Shown here one piece after another: positions 50,836-58,729 of a stretch of DNA of 64,000 nt (its first letter is position 1; the number at the start of each line of letters is the position of its first letter). The notes beneath the pieces were generated by a model. The model was not told the DNA's origin. It saw only the letters and a list, made by a program, of their open reading frames with translations, and searched no databases. The DNA comes from JAMXLO01 sp963812505. Its GTDB lineage: Bacteria; Pseudomonadota; Alphaproteobacteria; Acetobacterales; Acetobacteraceae. The stretch is from assembly GCA_963812505.1 (NCBI GenBank), contig CAWEVM010000008.1, positions 310,001 to 374,000 of the forward strand, in the 5' to 3' direction. Position numbers and translations under genes: made by a program.

Positions 50836-51030
50836 TGGATACTGGGGAAGACAGGGTTAACCCCCTTGTCCAAACGAATCATTGGGCTGCGCCCTGCCGT
50901 GCTCCACGAGGACGAGATTCATCGCGCGCAGTGCCTGAATTATTTGAAAGCCACCGTCGTGTATCTCTGCCTGCTACTCAACTTTGGCAAGCCTCGCCTT
51001 GAGATCAAACGCATCGTCCTGGCCCAGCAA
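50835..51030 (+). pseudogene. Deleted, frameshifted GxxExxY gene
   Basis: The ATG and first codons (MDTGEDRVN) match the intact gene. An extra base then shifts the frame and a second single-base insertion follows. The section encoding the GxxExxY motif and the D/E/K core is missing. The tail (HRAQCLNYLKAT, LLLNFGKPRLEIKRIVL) is still readable in another frame. It cannot make a functional nuclease. Confidence 0.8.
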
Positions 51031-51043
51031 GGCATCGCCGCCC

Positions 51044-51073
51044 TTGGCGTGTTCTGCGTGATTTGCGGTTCCA
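51044..51073 (-). repeat. Right inverted-repeat arm of copy B (30 bases)
   Basis: Identical to 50735-50764 except for one base (TTTGCG becomes TTGGCG). It closes copy B; after the shared CCATTTTCCTT the similarity to copy A stops. Confidence 0.8.
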
Positions 51074-51299
51074 TTTTCCTTCCGGTCGGACAGACGCGCT
51101 GAGCGGAATCGGGGAAGACGTGGACCCAACTAAATTCATACTGCTCTACCACCGGTCCTGGGTGCGGACGGTCGGCTGACGGCCAGATGGTGCCGAAGAT
51201 TGAACGTCTCCTTGCGGCGGTTGTCGCACCGGGACCGGACAGTCGCAGTGTTCGGTCCAACCCGGACGCTTAATGCTATAGGGGGAGGCACTTCACTGC

Positions 51300-52029
51300 A
51301 GCACGCGGTGCGACGATGAGGCGCGCCGCCGGCGCCGCTTGCCACACCGCCCGCATCCGTTCGGCAAATTTCTACGCAAGCACTCGTAGGCCAAAGGGCA
51401 ACGACGGTTCTCCCATAGCCGGCGCGTGCTGAGCTGCAGCGAATACTCCTTGGTGAAGCCGATTGCGCCGTGACCTTGGGTGATGGCCGGCCAGGTGGCC
51501 GCATCACCCACCCGTGTCTTGGCGATCGCGATCAGGAATTCCTGCTTCGCCGGGTCATCGATCGACAGCGCCTCACGCCGGCATCGGCAGCCGCGCCGGC
51601 GGCGGGCGCGTGATCGATCTGATGGTTCTGCTGCACCGCCTGGAACTTTCCGATCGGGCGACCGAACTGCTTGCGCTCGCCGGCATAGGTCACGGCAGTA
51701 TCGAGTGCGCGCTCCATCGCTCCTGCCATAACCACCGCGCGTGCCAACGCGCCGCATCGATACAATGCGGCTCGATCCACGCCAGCGGCCGGACGCGCCA
51801 CCGCATCGCCCGCCACGCGCAACGCAGCGGCGCCGGTCCGACGCGACCAGCACCAGAACCTGAGCCCATGTCGGTGCCGTGAAATCCTCGCTGAAAGGCT
51901 GTGTCCACAGGACCCGGCACGAGCCGGCTCGATCTCCCGTCCCGCATCGCTCTCCCGAATGGATGTCCGGGAGGGCCTCGCCCGCAGCAGATCAGCCACG
52001 AATCCGGCGTCCGACCAAATGGGATTCAA
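51300..52029 (-). pseudogene. Broken acyl-CoA dehydrogenase gene
   Basis: On the minus strand, AGAMERALDTAVTYAGERKQ and FGRPIGKFQAVQQ are in one frame. DPAKQEFLIAIAKTRVGDAA and HGAIGFTKEYSLQL, the next blocks of the same enzyme family, are in another. The N-terminal half of the usual 350-380 residues is missing or unreadable. The shift lies near 51560-51620. It is a decayed FAD-dependent acyl-CoA dehydrogenase. The preceding stretch 51082-51299 shows nothing recognisable. Confidence 0.75.
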
Positions 52030-52158
52030 CGCCGGCCGGTCTTAGGGTTCGCATCACGAGCATGTCAGAATCGGATCAGAGGCAGGTACGGCTATAGGCT
52101 GACCTGCCGCCTGATCCGTCCGGGCAAACCGTCCCGTCAACATCAGAGGAGAGCGGCC

Positions 52159-52947
52159 GTGACAACGCAGTCGCCGAGCGCGAAGGCCGTCGTCAGGTCG
52201 TCGCTTGTACAGAGGCTGTCGCGGTTCGTCAGTCTGTCGTCCGCTGACATCGAAGTTTTGGAGGGTCTCCAGTCGGCCACCCGCGTGGTGCGGCACAACC
52301 GGGAAATCATCACTCAGGGACGCCGATACGGTGGTCTGCTGGTCACGGTCGAAGGTATTTCGGTCCGCTACCGGATACTCCGCGACGGCCGTCGTCAGGT
52401 GCTCGACATCGCGCTGCCAGGGGACCTTATCGGCTTCCCCGCGTGTTTCTTCGACAGCGCGCCGTATTCGATCAGCGCTCTCACCGATACGGTGCTGGCC
52501 TGCATCCCGTTGCCGGTACTCGGCAGTCTGTTCAAAACGCAACCGCGGCTGGCGGCTGCGATCTTCTGGTCATTCGCCGCCGAGGCGGCGATATACATCG
52601 AGCATTTGACGGATGTCGGCCGGCGCTCGGCGCTCGAGCGCGTCGCCCATTTCCTGCTGGAATTATTGGTGCGGTTTCAAAGCATCGGCCGCGGCGACGA
52701 ATGTTCGTTCACCATGCCGCTGACCCAGGAACTGCTGGCCGATGCGCTGGGGCTGAGCGTGCCACACGTCAACCGCACGCTGCGGCAATTGCGCGACGAC
52801 GACCTGGTACGTATCGACGCGCACCGGGTGATCGTGAAGGACGTCGAGGCATTGTCGGCGCTGGCGGACTTCGATCGATCGTATCTCGGCCAATTTCGCC
52901 CGGTCGATCTGTTCGATGCGGCCGCCGCGCCGCCAGTGCTGCAATAG
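52159..52947 (+). CDS. Crp/Fnr family transcriptional regulator
   Basis: The 262-residue regulator has an N-terminal cyclic-nucleotide-like beta-roll (ITQGRRYGGLLVTVEGISVR, LPGDLIGFPACFFDS) and a C-terminal winged helix (LTQELLADALGLSVPHVNRT, LRQLRDDDLVRID). The cysteine set that holds the FNR iron-sulphur cluster is absent, so it probably senses something else. GTG 52159 with AGAGGA upstream is preferred to a frame opening at 51901. It ends three bases before the convergent MFS gene. Confidence 0.88.
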   Translation: MTTQSPSAKAVVRSSLVQRLSRFVSLSSADIEVLEGLQSATRVVRHNREIITQGRRYGGLLVTVEGISVRYRILRDGRRQVLDIALPGDLIGFPACFFDSAPYSISALTDTVLACIPLPVLGSLFKTQPRLAAAIFWSFAAEAAIYIEHLTDVGRRSALERVAHFLLELLVRFQSIGRGDECSFTMPLTQELLADALGLSVPHVNRTLRQLRDDDLVRIDAHRVIVKDVEALSALADFDRSYLGQFRPVDLFDAAAAPPVLQ

Positions 52948-52950
52948 GCG

Positions 52951-54366
52951 TCACGCCAATTCGGGCACTCTCTCGGTGAAGGTCTCGAGGTTGCCGAGTG
53001 TCTCGCGGCCGAACATCAGAGGGATGCAGGAACCGACCGCGACCACGCCGATCATCGAGCCGAAGAATATCGCGGGTGAGCCGGTATGCGACGCCATCAG
53101 GAACGGTGCAATCACGCCGGCGAACACGCGCCCGAATGACTCGCCGAAGAAATGCCCGCGCCCACGCAATGCGGTGGGGAATTGCTCCGACAGGTACATG
53201 CGCACGGCCGGAAATGCGGAGAGAACGGTGAAGCCGGTGATCAGCGTTCCCACCTCGAAGACGATCGTCGAGGCGGAGCCCATCTGGTGCGCCGTCATCA
53301 TCATGATCAGGCCGGGGATCGCCAGCACGAACGAACCGGTGATCGTCCAGCGCCGGCCAACGATCTCCATCATGTAGCCGTTGAACAGCTTGCCCGGGAT
53401 GCTCGCCGCGAACACCAGCGAGCTCAGGCCAAAGCTCACCGCGACGGCGGCACCCTGATCGACCAAGGCTTTCGGCAACAGGATCGCGATCAGGTAGTAG
53501 GCCGTGCCCGCGGCAATGCCGCAGAGGATGCCGACGGTTGTCCAGCGGATCTGGCCGGGCGCGAACAGTTTCCAGAAGGATGGCAGCACGTCCGGCTGGA
53601 GTTCAGGGTGTGACCCAAGCTGGGCCGCCGTTATTGGCGCGACCCGGTTGCCGCATCGCCGGATCACCAGGTTAACCGTGTCGACCGCATCCTGGACGCG
53701 GCCGCGTCGCAGCAGCCAGCGTGGGCTCTCGGGGATCAGGAAATAGATCAGCACGGGTGCGACGAACAGCGTAACCCCACCGGGCAGCCCGACCAGACGA
53801 AAGCCGTTCGGGTGATCGGCGAGGATGAAGCCGACAAACGGCAGCAGGGTGAAGGCGCTGGCGAGCATGACCTCGTAGATACCGGCGTAGGTGCGTCGAT
53901 GTTGCGCCGGCATCAGCTCGGCTGCGATCGGAAACGGCGCCGAGATCGTGAAGCCGAGCCCGATGCCGGTGACCAGGCGCAGCACCAGCAGTTGCGTGAA
54001 GTCCTGCGCCCACAGGATCAGCAGGGTGCACAGCGTGGTGATGACGACGCCGACCTGCATCACGGCCACCCGGCTGATGCGATCCGACATCGCCGCCGCC
54101 GCGAAGCCACCGAGGACGACGACGAAGGTCGGCCATACGGCGAGGGCGCGGATCTGGTCGGGGTCCAGGTTCAGTGGCTGTTTGGCCAGCACCAGCAGAG
54201 AGCCGCTGAGCGCCAGGTCGTAGCCCTCGATGAAGCCAACGAACCCGAGCACCACGATAAGCACAACGTGGTATGGGCTGAACGGGATGCTATCGAGCTT
54301 GCGTCCCAGGAGATGGCTGGCCGGTACAGCCGACCGCACCATGGCAGGTGCTGCTGACATGGACAT
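52951..54366 (-). CDS. MFS transporter, sugar/aromatic-acid porter type
   Basis: The 471-residue carrier has 12 helices, with VGFIEGYDLALSGSLLVLAK in the first, MSDRISRVAVMQVG in the 2-3 loop and IPESPRWLLRRGR after helix 6, the last typical of the sugar-porter and aromatic-acid:H+ symporter families. Direction of transport and substrate cannot be read. It starts at 54366, followed upstream by a spacer with an FNR-like box at 54511. It is tail to tail with the Crp/Fnr gene. Confidence 0.88.
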   Translation of the reverse strand: MSMSAAPAMVRSAVPASHLLGRKLDSIPFSPYHVVLIVVLGFVGFIEGYDLALSGSLLVLAKQPLNLDPDQIRALAVWPTFVVVLGGFAAAAMSDRISRVAVMQVGVVITTLCTLLILWAQDFTQLLVLRLVTGIGLGFTISAPFPIAAELMPAQHRRTYAGIYEVMLASAFTLLPFVGFILADHPNGFRLVGLPGGVTLFVAPVLIYFLIPESPRWLLRRGRVQDAVDTVNLVIRRCGNRVAPITAAQLGSHPELQPDVLPSFWKLFAPGQIRWTTVGILCGIAAGTAYYLIAILLPKALVDQGAAVAVSFGLSSLVFAASIPGKLFNGYMMEIVGRRWTITGSFVLAIPGLIMMMTAHQMGSASTIVFEVGTLITGFTVLSAFPAVRMYLSEQFPTALRGRGHFFGESFGRVFAGVIAPFLMASHTGSPAIFFGSMIGVVAVGSCIPLMFGRETLGNLETFTERVPELA

Positions 54367-54510
54367 TCACTCCCTGTGCGACTGGCCAGTCATGCGTCTG
54401 CACAACGCGACGCATCCGCGCGGGCTTGGCTTGCCAGTCCGGTTGAGGTTCCCGCTTGTCGGGGGCGGAGCTTATGCGCCGTGGGTTGGCTGCGTCTTTG
54501 ATGCAGCTAA

Positions 54511-54524
54511 TTGATCTAGATTAA
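54511..54524. promoter_or_regulatory. FNR-like box
   Basis: TTGATCTAGATTAA matches TTGAT-N4-ATCAA with one mismatch. It lies 145 bases upstream of the MFS start and 111 bases before the flagellin relic. The nearby Crp/Fnr gene is a possible source of the regulator, but a match of this length can occur by chance. Confidence 0.35.
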
Positions 54525-54634
54525 TGTTTCAGGTCATAGCTGCGACCGGGGCCGCCGTGGCGACGATAGCTGTCGCCGTCCTTGACATTGCGTGTTCATG
54601 GTCCGCAGGTGGGACTTCCGCAGGGGTGAGGCCC

Positions 54635-54811
54635 ATGTCGGGAACGATCAATCCGACCGTAACCGTCGCGTTACGGAGCCTTGAAGCCACGGAGGCAGAC
54701 CTCCAAAGAACCGTCACGGAGGCTGCAACCGGCAGGGCGGTCGCGACCGTCGAGGACAATCCCGCTGTCTACGTAATCGCACAGCGCTTGGCCATGCAGT
54801 CGGGTGAAGTT
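54635..54811 (+). pseudogene. Flagellin N-terminal relic
   Basis: From ATG 54635 the frame reads MSGTINPTVTVALRSLEATE, then ATGRAVATVEDNPAVYVIAQ. This follows the alphaproteobacterial flagellin N-terminus (SINTN...ALQSLNATN...STGLKVSGAKDD-AVFAIAQ). After about 57 residues the similarity ends and the frame runs into low-quality sequence; no central or C-terminal flagellin domain follows. It is probably a truncated leftover; no other flagellar gene is in the window. Confidence 0.5.
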
Positions 54812-54957
54812 CGTGACCAAGTTCGTCGCCGACACGCCGTCAGGCCCAACGTTGAGCGTCGCCGGGAACAACGTCGGCTTGGTGGCTTCCGTACGGAACC
54901 TGCGCCCGGATCTGCCGCCGCCGGTCATCACGTTGCATGGCTATCGGACCCAAACCA

Positions 54958-55386
54958 TCACCACGGCGGGGTCGACCACGATCGATCTTGGCCTGGCGTC
55001 ACGTCCGCTAGCGCGATCCATGAGGCAACCAGCTTGAGTGGCTCGTCCTTCACCACGACGTAAGCGGTATCCCGATGGATCGCTTGCGTCGAGCCCACCT
55101 CGAAATGGAGTGTGAGCATTCCGGTGTCCAAGACCCAGGAACCCGGGATGCGGCTCTTCTCCCGAGTGAATGTTTTGCGTCCACCTGCCAATGGCAGCTC
55201 GATCTGCAACATGGAAGGCGCATCCGCTGCCGCCTCGTATTCGCGTAGGTAAGCGTCGATAACAGTGTGGTCCACCGCCTGTTCGATAATCGCGTAGCCG
55301 TCTTGACGTGATCCGGGGTGGTAAAGGTAGTGGAGTAATCTGTAGCGTCAATCCACAGTCCGCCAAACTTGCTATGATACGCCATG
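54958..55386 (-). pseudogene. Broken phytanoyl-CoA dioxygenase (PhyH) family gene
   Basis: The minus strand starts MAYHSKFGGLWIDATDYSTT at 55386. After a frameshift near 55310 it continues YAIIEQAVDHTVIDAYLREY, then PLAGGRKTFTREKSRIPGSW, LHFEVGSTQAIHRDTAYVVV and LVASWIALADVTPG. H-x-D in IHRDTAY is the Fe(II) site of PhyH enzymes. A segment between GMLT and LHFEV looks deleted, and everything after the first metal motif is missing. Non-functional. Confidence 0.65.
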
Positions 55387-55621
55387 CAAGACCTGCCCGT
55401 CTCGCGCCCCCGTCCGCGGCCCTGCGGAATGTTTTGGAATTGATGGTTAGCGTTCGCAGAAGTGGGCAAGTTGCCACAATCTGCCGCAATCCCATTAGCA
55501 AGGGCGGCCAACCGTTCCGCGGTGCAAGTCGAACCGCCAAACGCACCAGCAGCGGGAGGCTGGTCTGGATGCGAATTGCCATTATCGCCCAGCAGGATTT
55601 CGGCGAGGCGACGGCGGAGGC

Positions 55622-55942
55622 GTTCCTCACTCGCCGACAACTACGCCACACACAAAACATGCCAGCGTCCGGGCCTGGCTCGCGCGACACAAGCGGTTCC
55701 AAATGCACTTCACGCCAACTTCGGCGTCCTGGCTCAACCAGGTCGAGCGCTGCTTCGGCCTGATCACCGCGGATCGCATCCGCTGCGGCGTGTTCAAGAG
55801 CGTCACGCAACTCGAAGCCGCCATCCAGGGTAACCTCGAAAACCACAATGCCGATCCCGAACCTTTCATTCGGACCGCTTCCGCCACCACAATCCTCAAA
55901 AAGGTGGCCCGTGGGAGACAAGCGTTCGAGTTGGTAGACTAG
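55622..55942 (+). pseudogene. IS630-family transposase remnant
   Basis: The C-terminal part of a DDE transposase is recognisable: DNYATHK in one frame, then VRAWLARHKRFQMHFTPTSA, SWLNQVERCFGL and FKSVTQLEAAIQGNLENHN in another. A frameshift lies near 55650. The N-terminal half and the terminal repeats are not seen. The 235 bases before it (55387-55621) hold nothing I recognise. Confidence 0.75.
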
Positions 55943-56040
55943 TATCATCTTCATTGGAAGACGAACCGCTCTAACGATTTGATTGAAAAACGGGTAACGG
56001 AGGTCTAGTAAACGCGGACCAATGTAGGATCGGATCCGCG

Positions 56041-56436
56041 ATGATGCGAATTTCCCCCGGCTTGTTTGGTTGCCTCTTGCTCGGAGGCATCGTTTTGGCG
56101 CCTCCGGGAGCCGGTTCTGCAGGCCTCTACGATGGGAACTATCATGGCACGCTGACCGGCGGTGGCTCGAACGCCATGACCTGCGCCAAGAGGGCACCGA
56201 TTCAGATGACTGTCACCGACAGCAAGCTTGAATATATTCATATGGGAAACGCGACGATAACTGCCACAGTCGGAGCCGACGGCTCGTTCAGCGGCTCCGG
56301 CCAGAGCAAGTATGCCGGTAATAAGAGTGGCGTACTCGTCCAGACGCTCAATGGGAAGATAGCCGGCGGGGCAATCAAGGCCGAGACCAAGGTCGGCAAC
56401 TATTGCACCTACAACCTGGAACTCAAGAAGTTCTAG
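56041..56436 (+). CDS. Small secreted protein, paralogue of the lipoprotein at 23906
   Basis: The 131-residue protein has a Sec signal peptide (LFGCLLLGGIVLAPPGAGSA) and a short beta-rich domain: YDGNYHGTLTGGG, CAKRAPIQMTV, ATVGADGSFSGSG, KIAGGAIKAET and GNYCTYNLELKK. The layout and two cysteines match the lipoprotein at 23906. The function is unknown; a periplasmic binding or inhibitor role is possible. It follows the IS630 relic by about 100 bases. Confidence 0.65.
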   Translation: MMRISPGLFGCLLLGGIVLAPPGAGSAGLYDGNYHGTLTGGGSNAMTCAKRAPIQMTVTDSKLEYIHMGNATITATVGADGSFSGSGQSKYAGNKSGVLVQTLNGKIAGGAIKAETKVGNYCTYNLELKKF

Positions 56437-56470
56437 CCTCGTTTCCTTACCACGGCGTTTCCCAGGTAGG

Positions 56471-57205
56471 CTATACCCGTTGCCCACCGTCGATATGAAT
56501 CTCCGAACCGGAAATGTAGCCCCCCGAGTCCGAGCACAGGAACAGCAGCAGGTCGGCCACGTCCCTGGGCTTACCCAGCCGGCGCAAGGGGATGTCCCGC
56601 TCGACAATCGCCTCCGTCCCGGGCGACAGGATGCCGGTATCGATCTCGCCCGGCGACACCGCGTTCACCCGCACGCCGGCCCGTCCGAAATCCGCCGCCA
56701 GCTCCCGGGTAAGCGCCCACAGCGCCGCCTTCGACGCGGCATAAGCCGCCGACGCGAACGGATGCACCCGCGAGCCCACGATGGACGTCATGTTCACCAC
56801 CGTCCCTCGCGCCGCCTCCAGCGGGCCACGCAGCCCCTGGACCAACGCCACGCAGGCAAACAGGTTGACATTGAAGATGTGCAGCCAGTCGGCGTGCGCC
56901 ATGTCCAGTGCACCAATCTTCCCCCCGTCGGCGCGCTTCGGCGAGACCGCTGCGTTGTTGATAAGCGCGTCCAGTCCCTCGCCGACGATGTCGTGCAGCC
57001 GTGGCATCTCGGCCTCCACGCGGCCGATGTCGGCCAGGTCGAGCTGGATGTGGTTCTTCGTCCCATCCCACGGGCAGCGCGGATCGAACGGATGGCGCGA
57101 GATCGTCAGCACACGCCACCCTGCGTCGCTGAACGTCTTTACCGTGGCGTGGCCGATCCCGCGGCTCGCCCCGGTCAGCAGAAGAACACGCTGTCGCTCA
57201 GCCAT
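56471..57205 (-). CDS. Short-chain dehydrogenase/reductase
   Basis: The 244-residue classical SDR has TGASRGIGHAT, INNAAVSPK, catalytic serine in NMTSIVGSR, YAASKAA (Y-x-x-x-K) and a C-terminal SGSEIHIDGGQRV. An arginine-containing beta-2 end (ISRHPF) is compatible with NADP(H). The substrate is unknown. It is divergent from ahcY across a 108-base spacer that contains a SahR-like palindrome. Confidence 0.9.
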   Translation of the reverse strand: MAERQRVLLLTGASRGIGHATVKTFSDAGWRVLTISRHPFDPRCPWDGTKNHIQLDLADIGRVEAEMPRLHDIVGEGLDALINNAAVSPKRADGGKIGALDMAHADWLHIFNVNLFACVALVQGLRGPLEAARGTVVNMTSIVGSRVHPFASAAYAASKAALWALTRELAADFGRAGVRVNAVSPGEIDTGILSPGTEAIVERDIPLRRLGKPRDVADLLLFLCSDSGGYISGSEIHIDGGQRV

Positions 57206-57260
57206 CGGTCCACCCTTCTCGATCGTTCGTCGTCCCCAGCACCCGCCTGACGATTGCCAA

Positions 57261-57280
57261 ATATGCAGATATCTTTATAT
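57261..57280. promoter_or_regulatory. SahR-like palindrome upstream of ahcY
   Basis: ATATGCAGATATCTTTATAT is a 20-base palindrome with eight of ten pairs matching, centred on GATATC and ending 33 bases before the ahcY start. It resembles the AT-rich operators of SahR, an ArsR-type repressor of S-adenosylhomocysteine recycling genes, as I remember them. No sahR gene is in the window. Confidence 0.5.
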
Positions 57281-57313
57281 AGCGCCGCCGACCCCAGGCA
57301 GGAGTGAACCGAC

Positions 57314-58609
57314 ATGGCGACGCAGGACTTCAAAGTGAAGGACATCTCTCTGGCCGACTGGGGTCGCAAGGAAATCGCCATGGCCGAGGATGAGATGCCC
57401 GGCCTGATGGCGACTCGCGCGGAATACGGTGCGTCCAAGCCGCTGAAGGGCGCCCGGATCGCCGGTTGCCTGCACATGACCGTCCAGACCGCGGTGCTGA
57501 TCGAGACTCTCCAGGCACTCGGCGCCACCGTCCGCTGGTCGTCCTGCAACATCTTCTCGACCCAGGACCACGCCGCATCGGCGGTGGCGGCAGCCGGGGT
57601 TCCGGTGTTCGCCTGGAAGGGCATGAGCGAGGAAGAATTCTGGTGGTGCATCGAGCAGACGGTGCGCGGGCCTGACGGCTGGACGCCCAATATGATTCTT
57701 GATGACGGCGGCGACCTGACCTTGCTGATGCACCAGAAGTATCCCGAGATGCTCAAGGACGTGCGGGGGATCTCCGAGGAGACCACCACCGGCGTCCATC
57801 GCCTGCGCGACATGGCGCGCGACGGCAAGCTCCTGACGCCGGCGATCAACGTAAACGACAGCGTGACCAAGTCGAAATTCGACAACTTATATGGTTGCCG
57901 TGAGTCGCTGGTCGACGGCATCCGCCGCGGCACCGACGTGATGATGGCCGGCAAGGTCGCGGTGGTGAACGGCTTCGGCGACGTGGGCAAGGGTTCCGCC
58001 GCCTCGCTGCGCAACGCGGGCTGCCGCGTGATGGTTACCGAGATCGATCCGATCTGCGCCTTGCAGGCGGCGATGGAAGGCTACCAGGTCACCACGATGA
58101 ACGATGCCGCGCCGATCGGCGATATCTTCGTCACCGCGACCGGCAACCTCGACGTCATCACGCTGGACCACATGCGGGCGATGAAACATCGAGCGGTGGT
58201 CTGCAATATCGGCCACTTCGATAGCGAGATCCAGATCGAGTCGCTGCGCAACTACAAATGGGAGAACGTCAAGCCGCAGGTTGACGAGGTGGTGTTCCCC
58301 GACGGCAAGCGGCTGATCGTGCTCAGCGAGGGACGGCTGGTCAATCTGGGCAATGCCACCGGTCACCCCAGTTTCGTGATGAGTGCGAGCTTTACCAACC
58401 AGGTGCTGGCGCAGCTCGAGCTGTTCAACGCGCCCGCGGGCAAGTACGAGCGGCAGGTGTATACGCTGCCCAAGGCGTTGGACGAGAAGGTGGCGGCACT
58501 GCACTTGGCGAAGGTCGGCGCCAAGTTGACCAAGCTGACCCCGGAGCAGGCGGAGTATATCGGCGTATCCGCGTCGGGGCCGTTCAAGCACGATCTCTAT
58601 CGTTACTAG
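57314..58609 (+). CDS. ahcY: Adenosylhomocysteinase
   Basis: The 431-residue enzyme splits S-adenosylhomocysteine to adenosine and homocysteine, recycling the by-product of SAM methyltransferases. Characteristic blocks are FKVKDISLADWGRKEIAMAE, RIAGCLHMTVQTAVLIETL, SSCNIFSTQDHAA, the NAD site VVNGFGDVGKGSAA, GHFDSEIQI and the C-terminal KHDLYRY. Length equals the short bacterial form lacking the 40-residue insert. AGGAG precedes the ATG. Confidence 0.97.
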   Translation: MATQDFKVKDISLADWGRKEIAMAEDEMPGLMATRAEYGASKPLKGARIAGCLHMTVQTAVLIETLQALGATVRWSSCNIFSTQDHAASAVAAAGVPVFAWKGMSEEEFWWCIEQTVRGPDGWTPNMILDDGGDLTLLMHQKYPEMLKDVRGISEETTTGVHRLRDMARDGKLLTPAINVNDSVTKSKFDNLYGCRESLVDGIRRGTDVMMAGKVAVVNGFGDVGKGSAASLRNAGCRVMVTEIDPICALQAAMEGYQVTTMNDAAPIGDIFVTATGNLDVITLDHMRAMKHRAVVCNIGHFDSEIQIESLRNYKWENVKPQVDEVVFPDGKRLIVLSEGRLVNLGNATGHPSFVMSASFTNQVLAQLELFNAPAGKYERQVYTLPKALDEKVAALHLAKVGAKLTKLTPEQAEYIGVSASGPFKHDLYRY

Positions 58610-58729
58610 GCTACCACGGGATCAAGCGGCGTGGGCGAGGGATTGGGGCGCGACATTCCGGTTGTGCCCCGTTCCGATGCTGCCTAGCATCCCGCCGCTA
58701 CAGGCGCTCTGGGACAAAGGTGAACCACG

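Larger units (their letters stand above)
50777..51081 (+). repeat. GxxExxY repeat unit, copy B (internally deleted)
   Basis: The 305-base tandem copy keeps both outer ends and both arms of the unit but lacks about 190 bases corresponding to 50411-50600 of copy A. Left arm is 50806-50835. Confidence 0.75.

Noticed and set aside
54941..56197. Minus-strand 418-codon frame spanning the PhyH and IS630 relics
   Set aside because: It reads through pieces of different dead genes in the wrong frame and does not correspond to a single protein.
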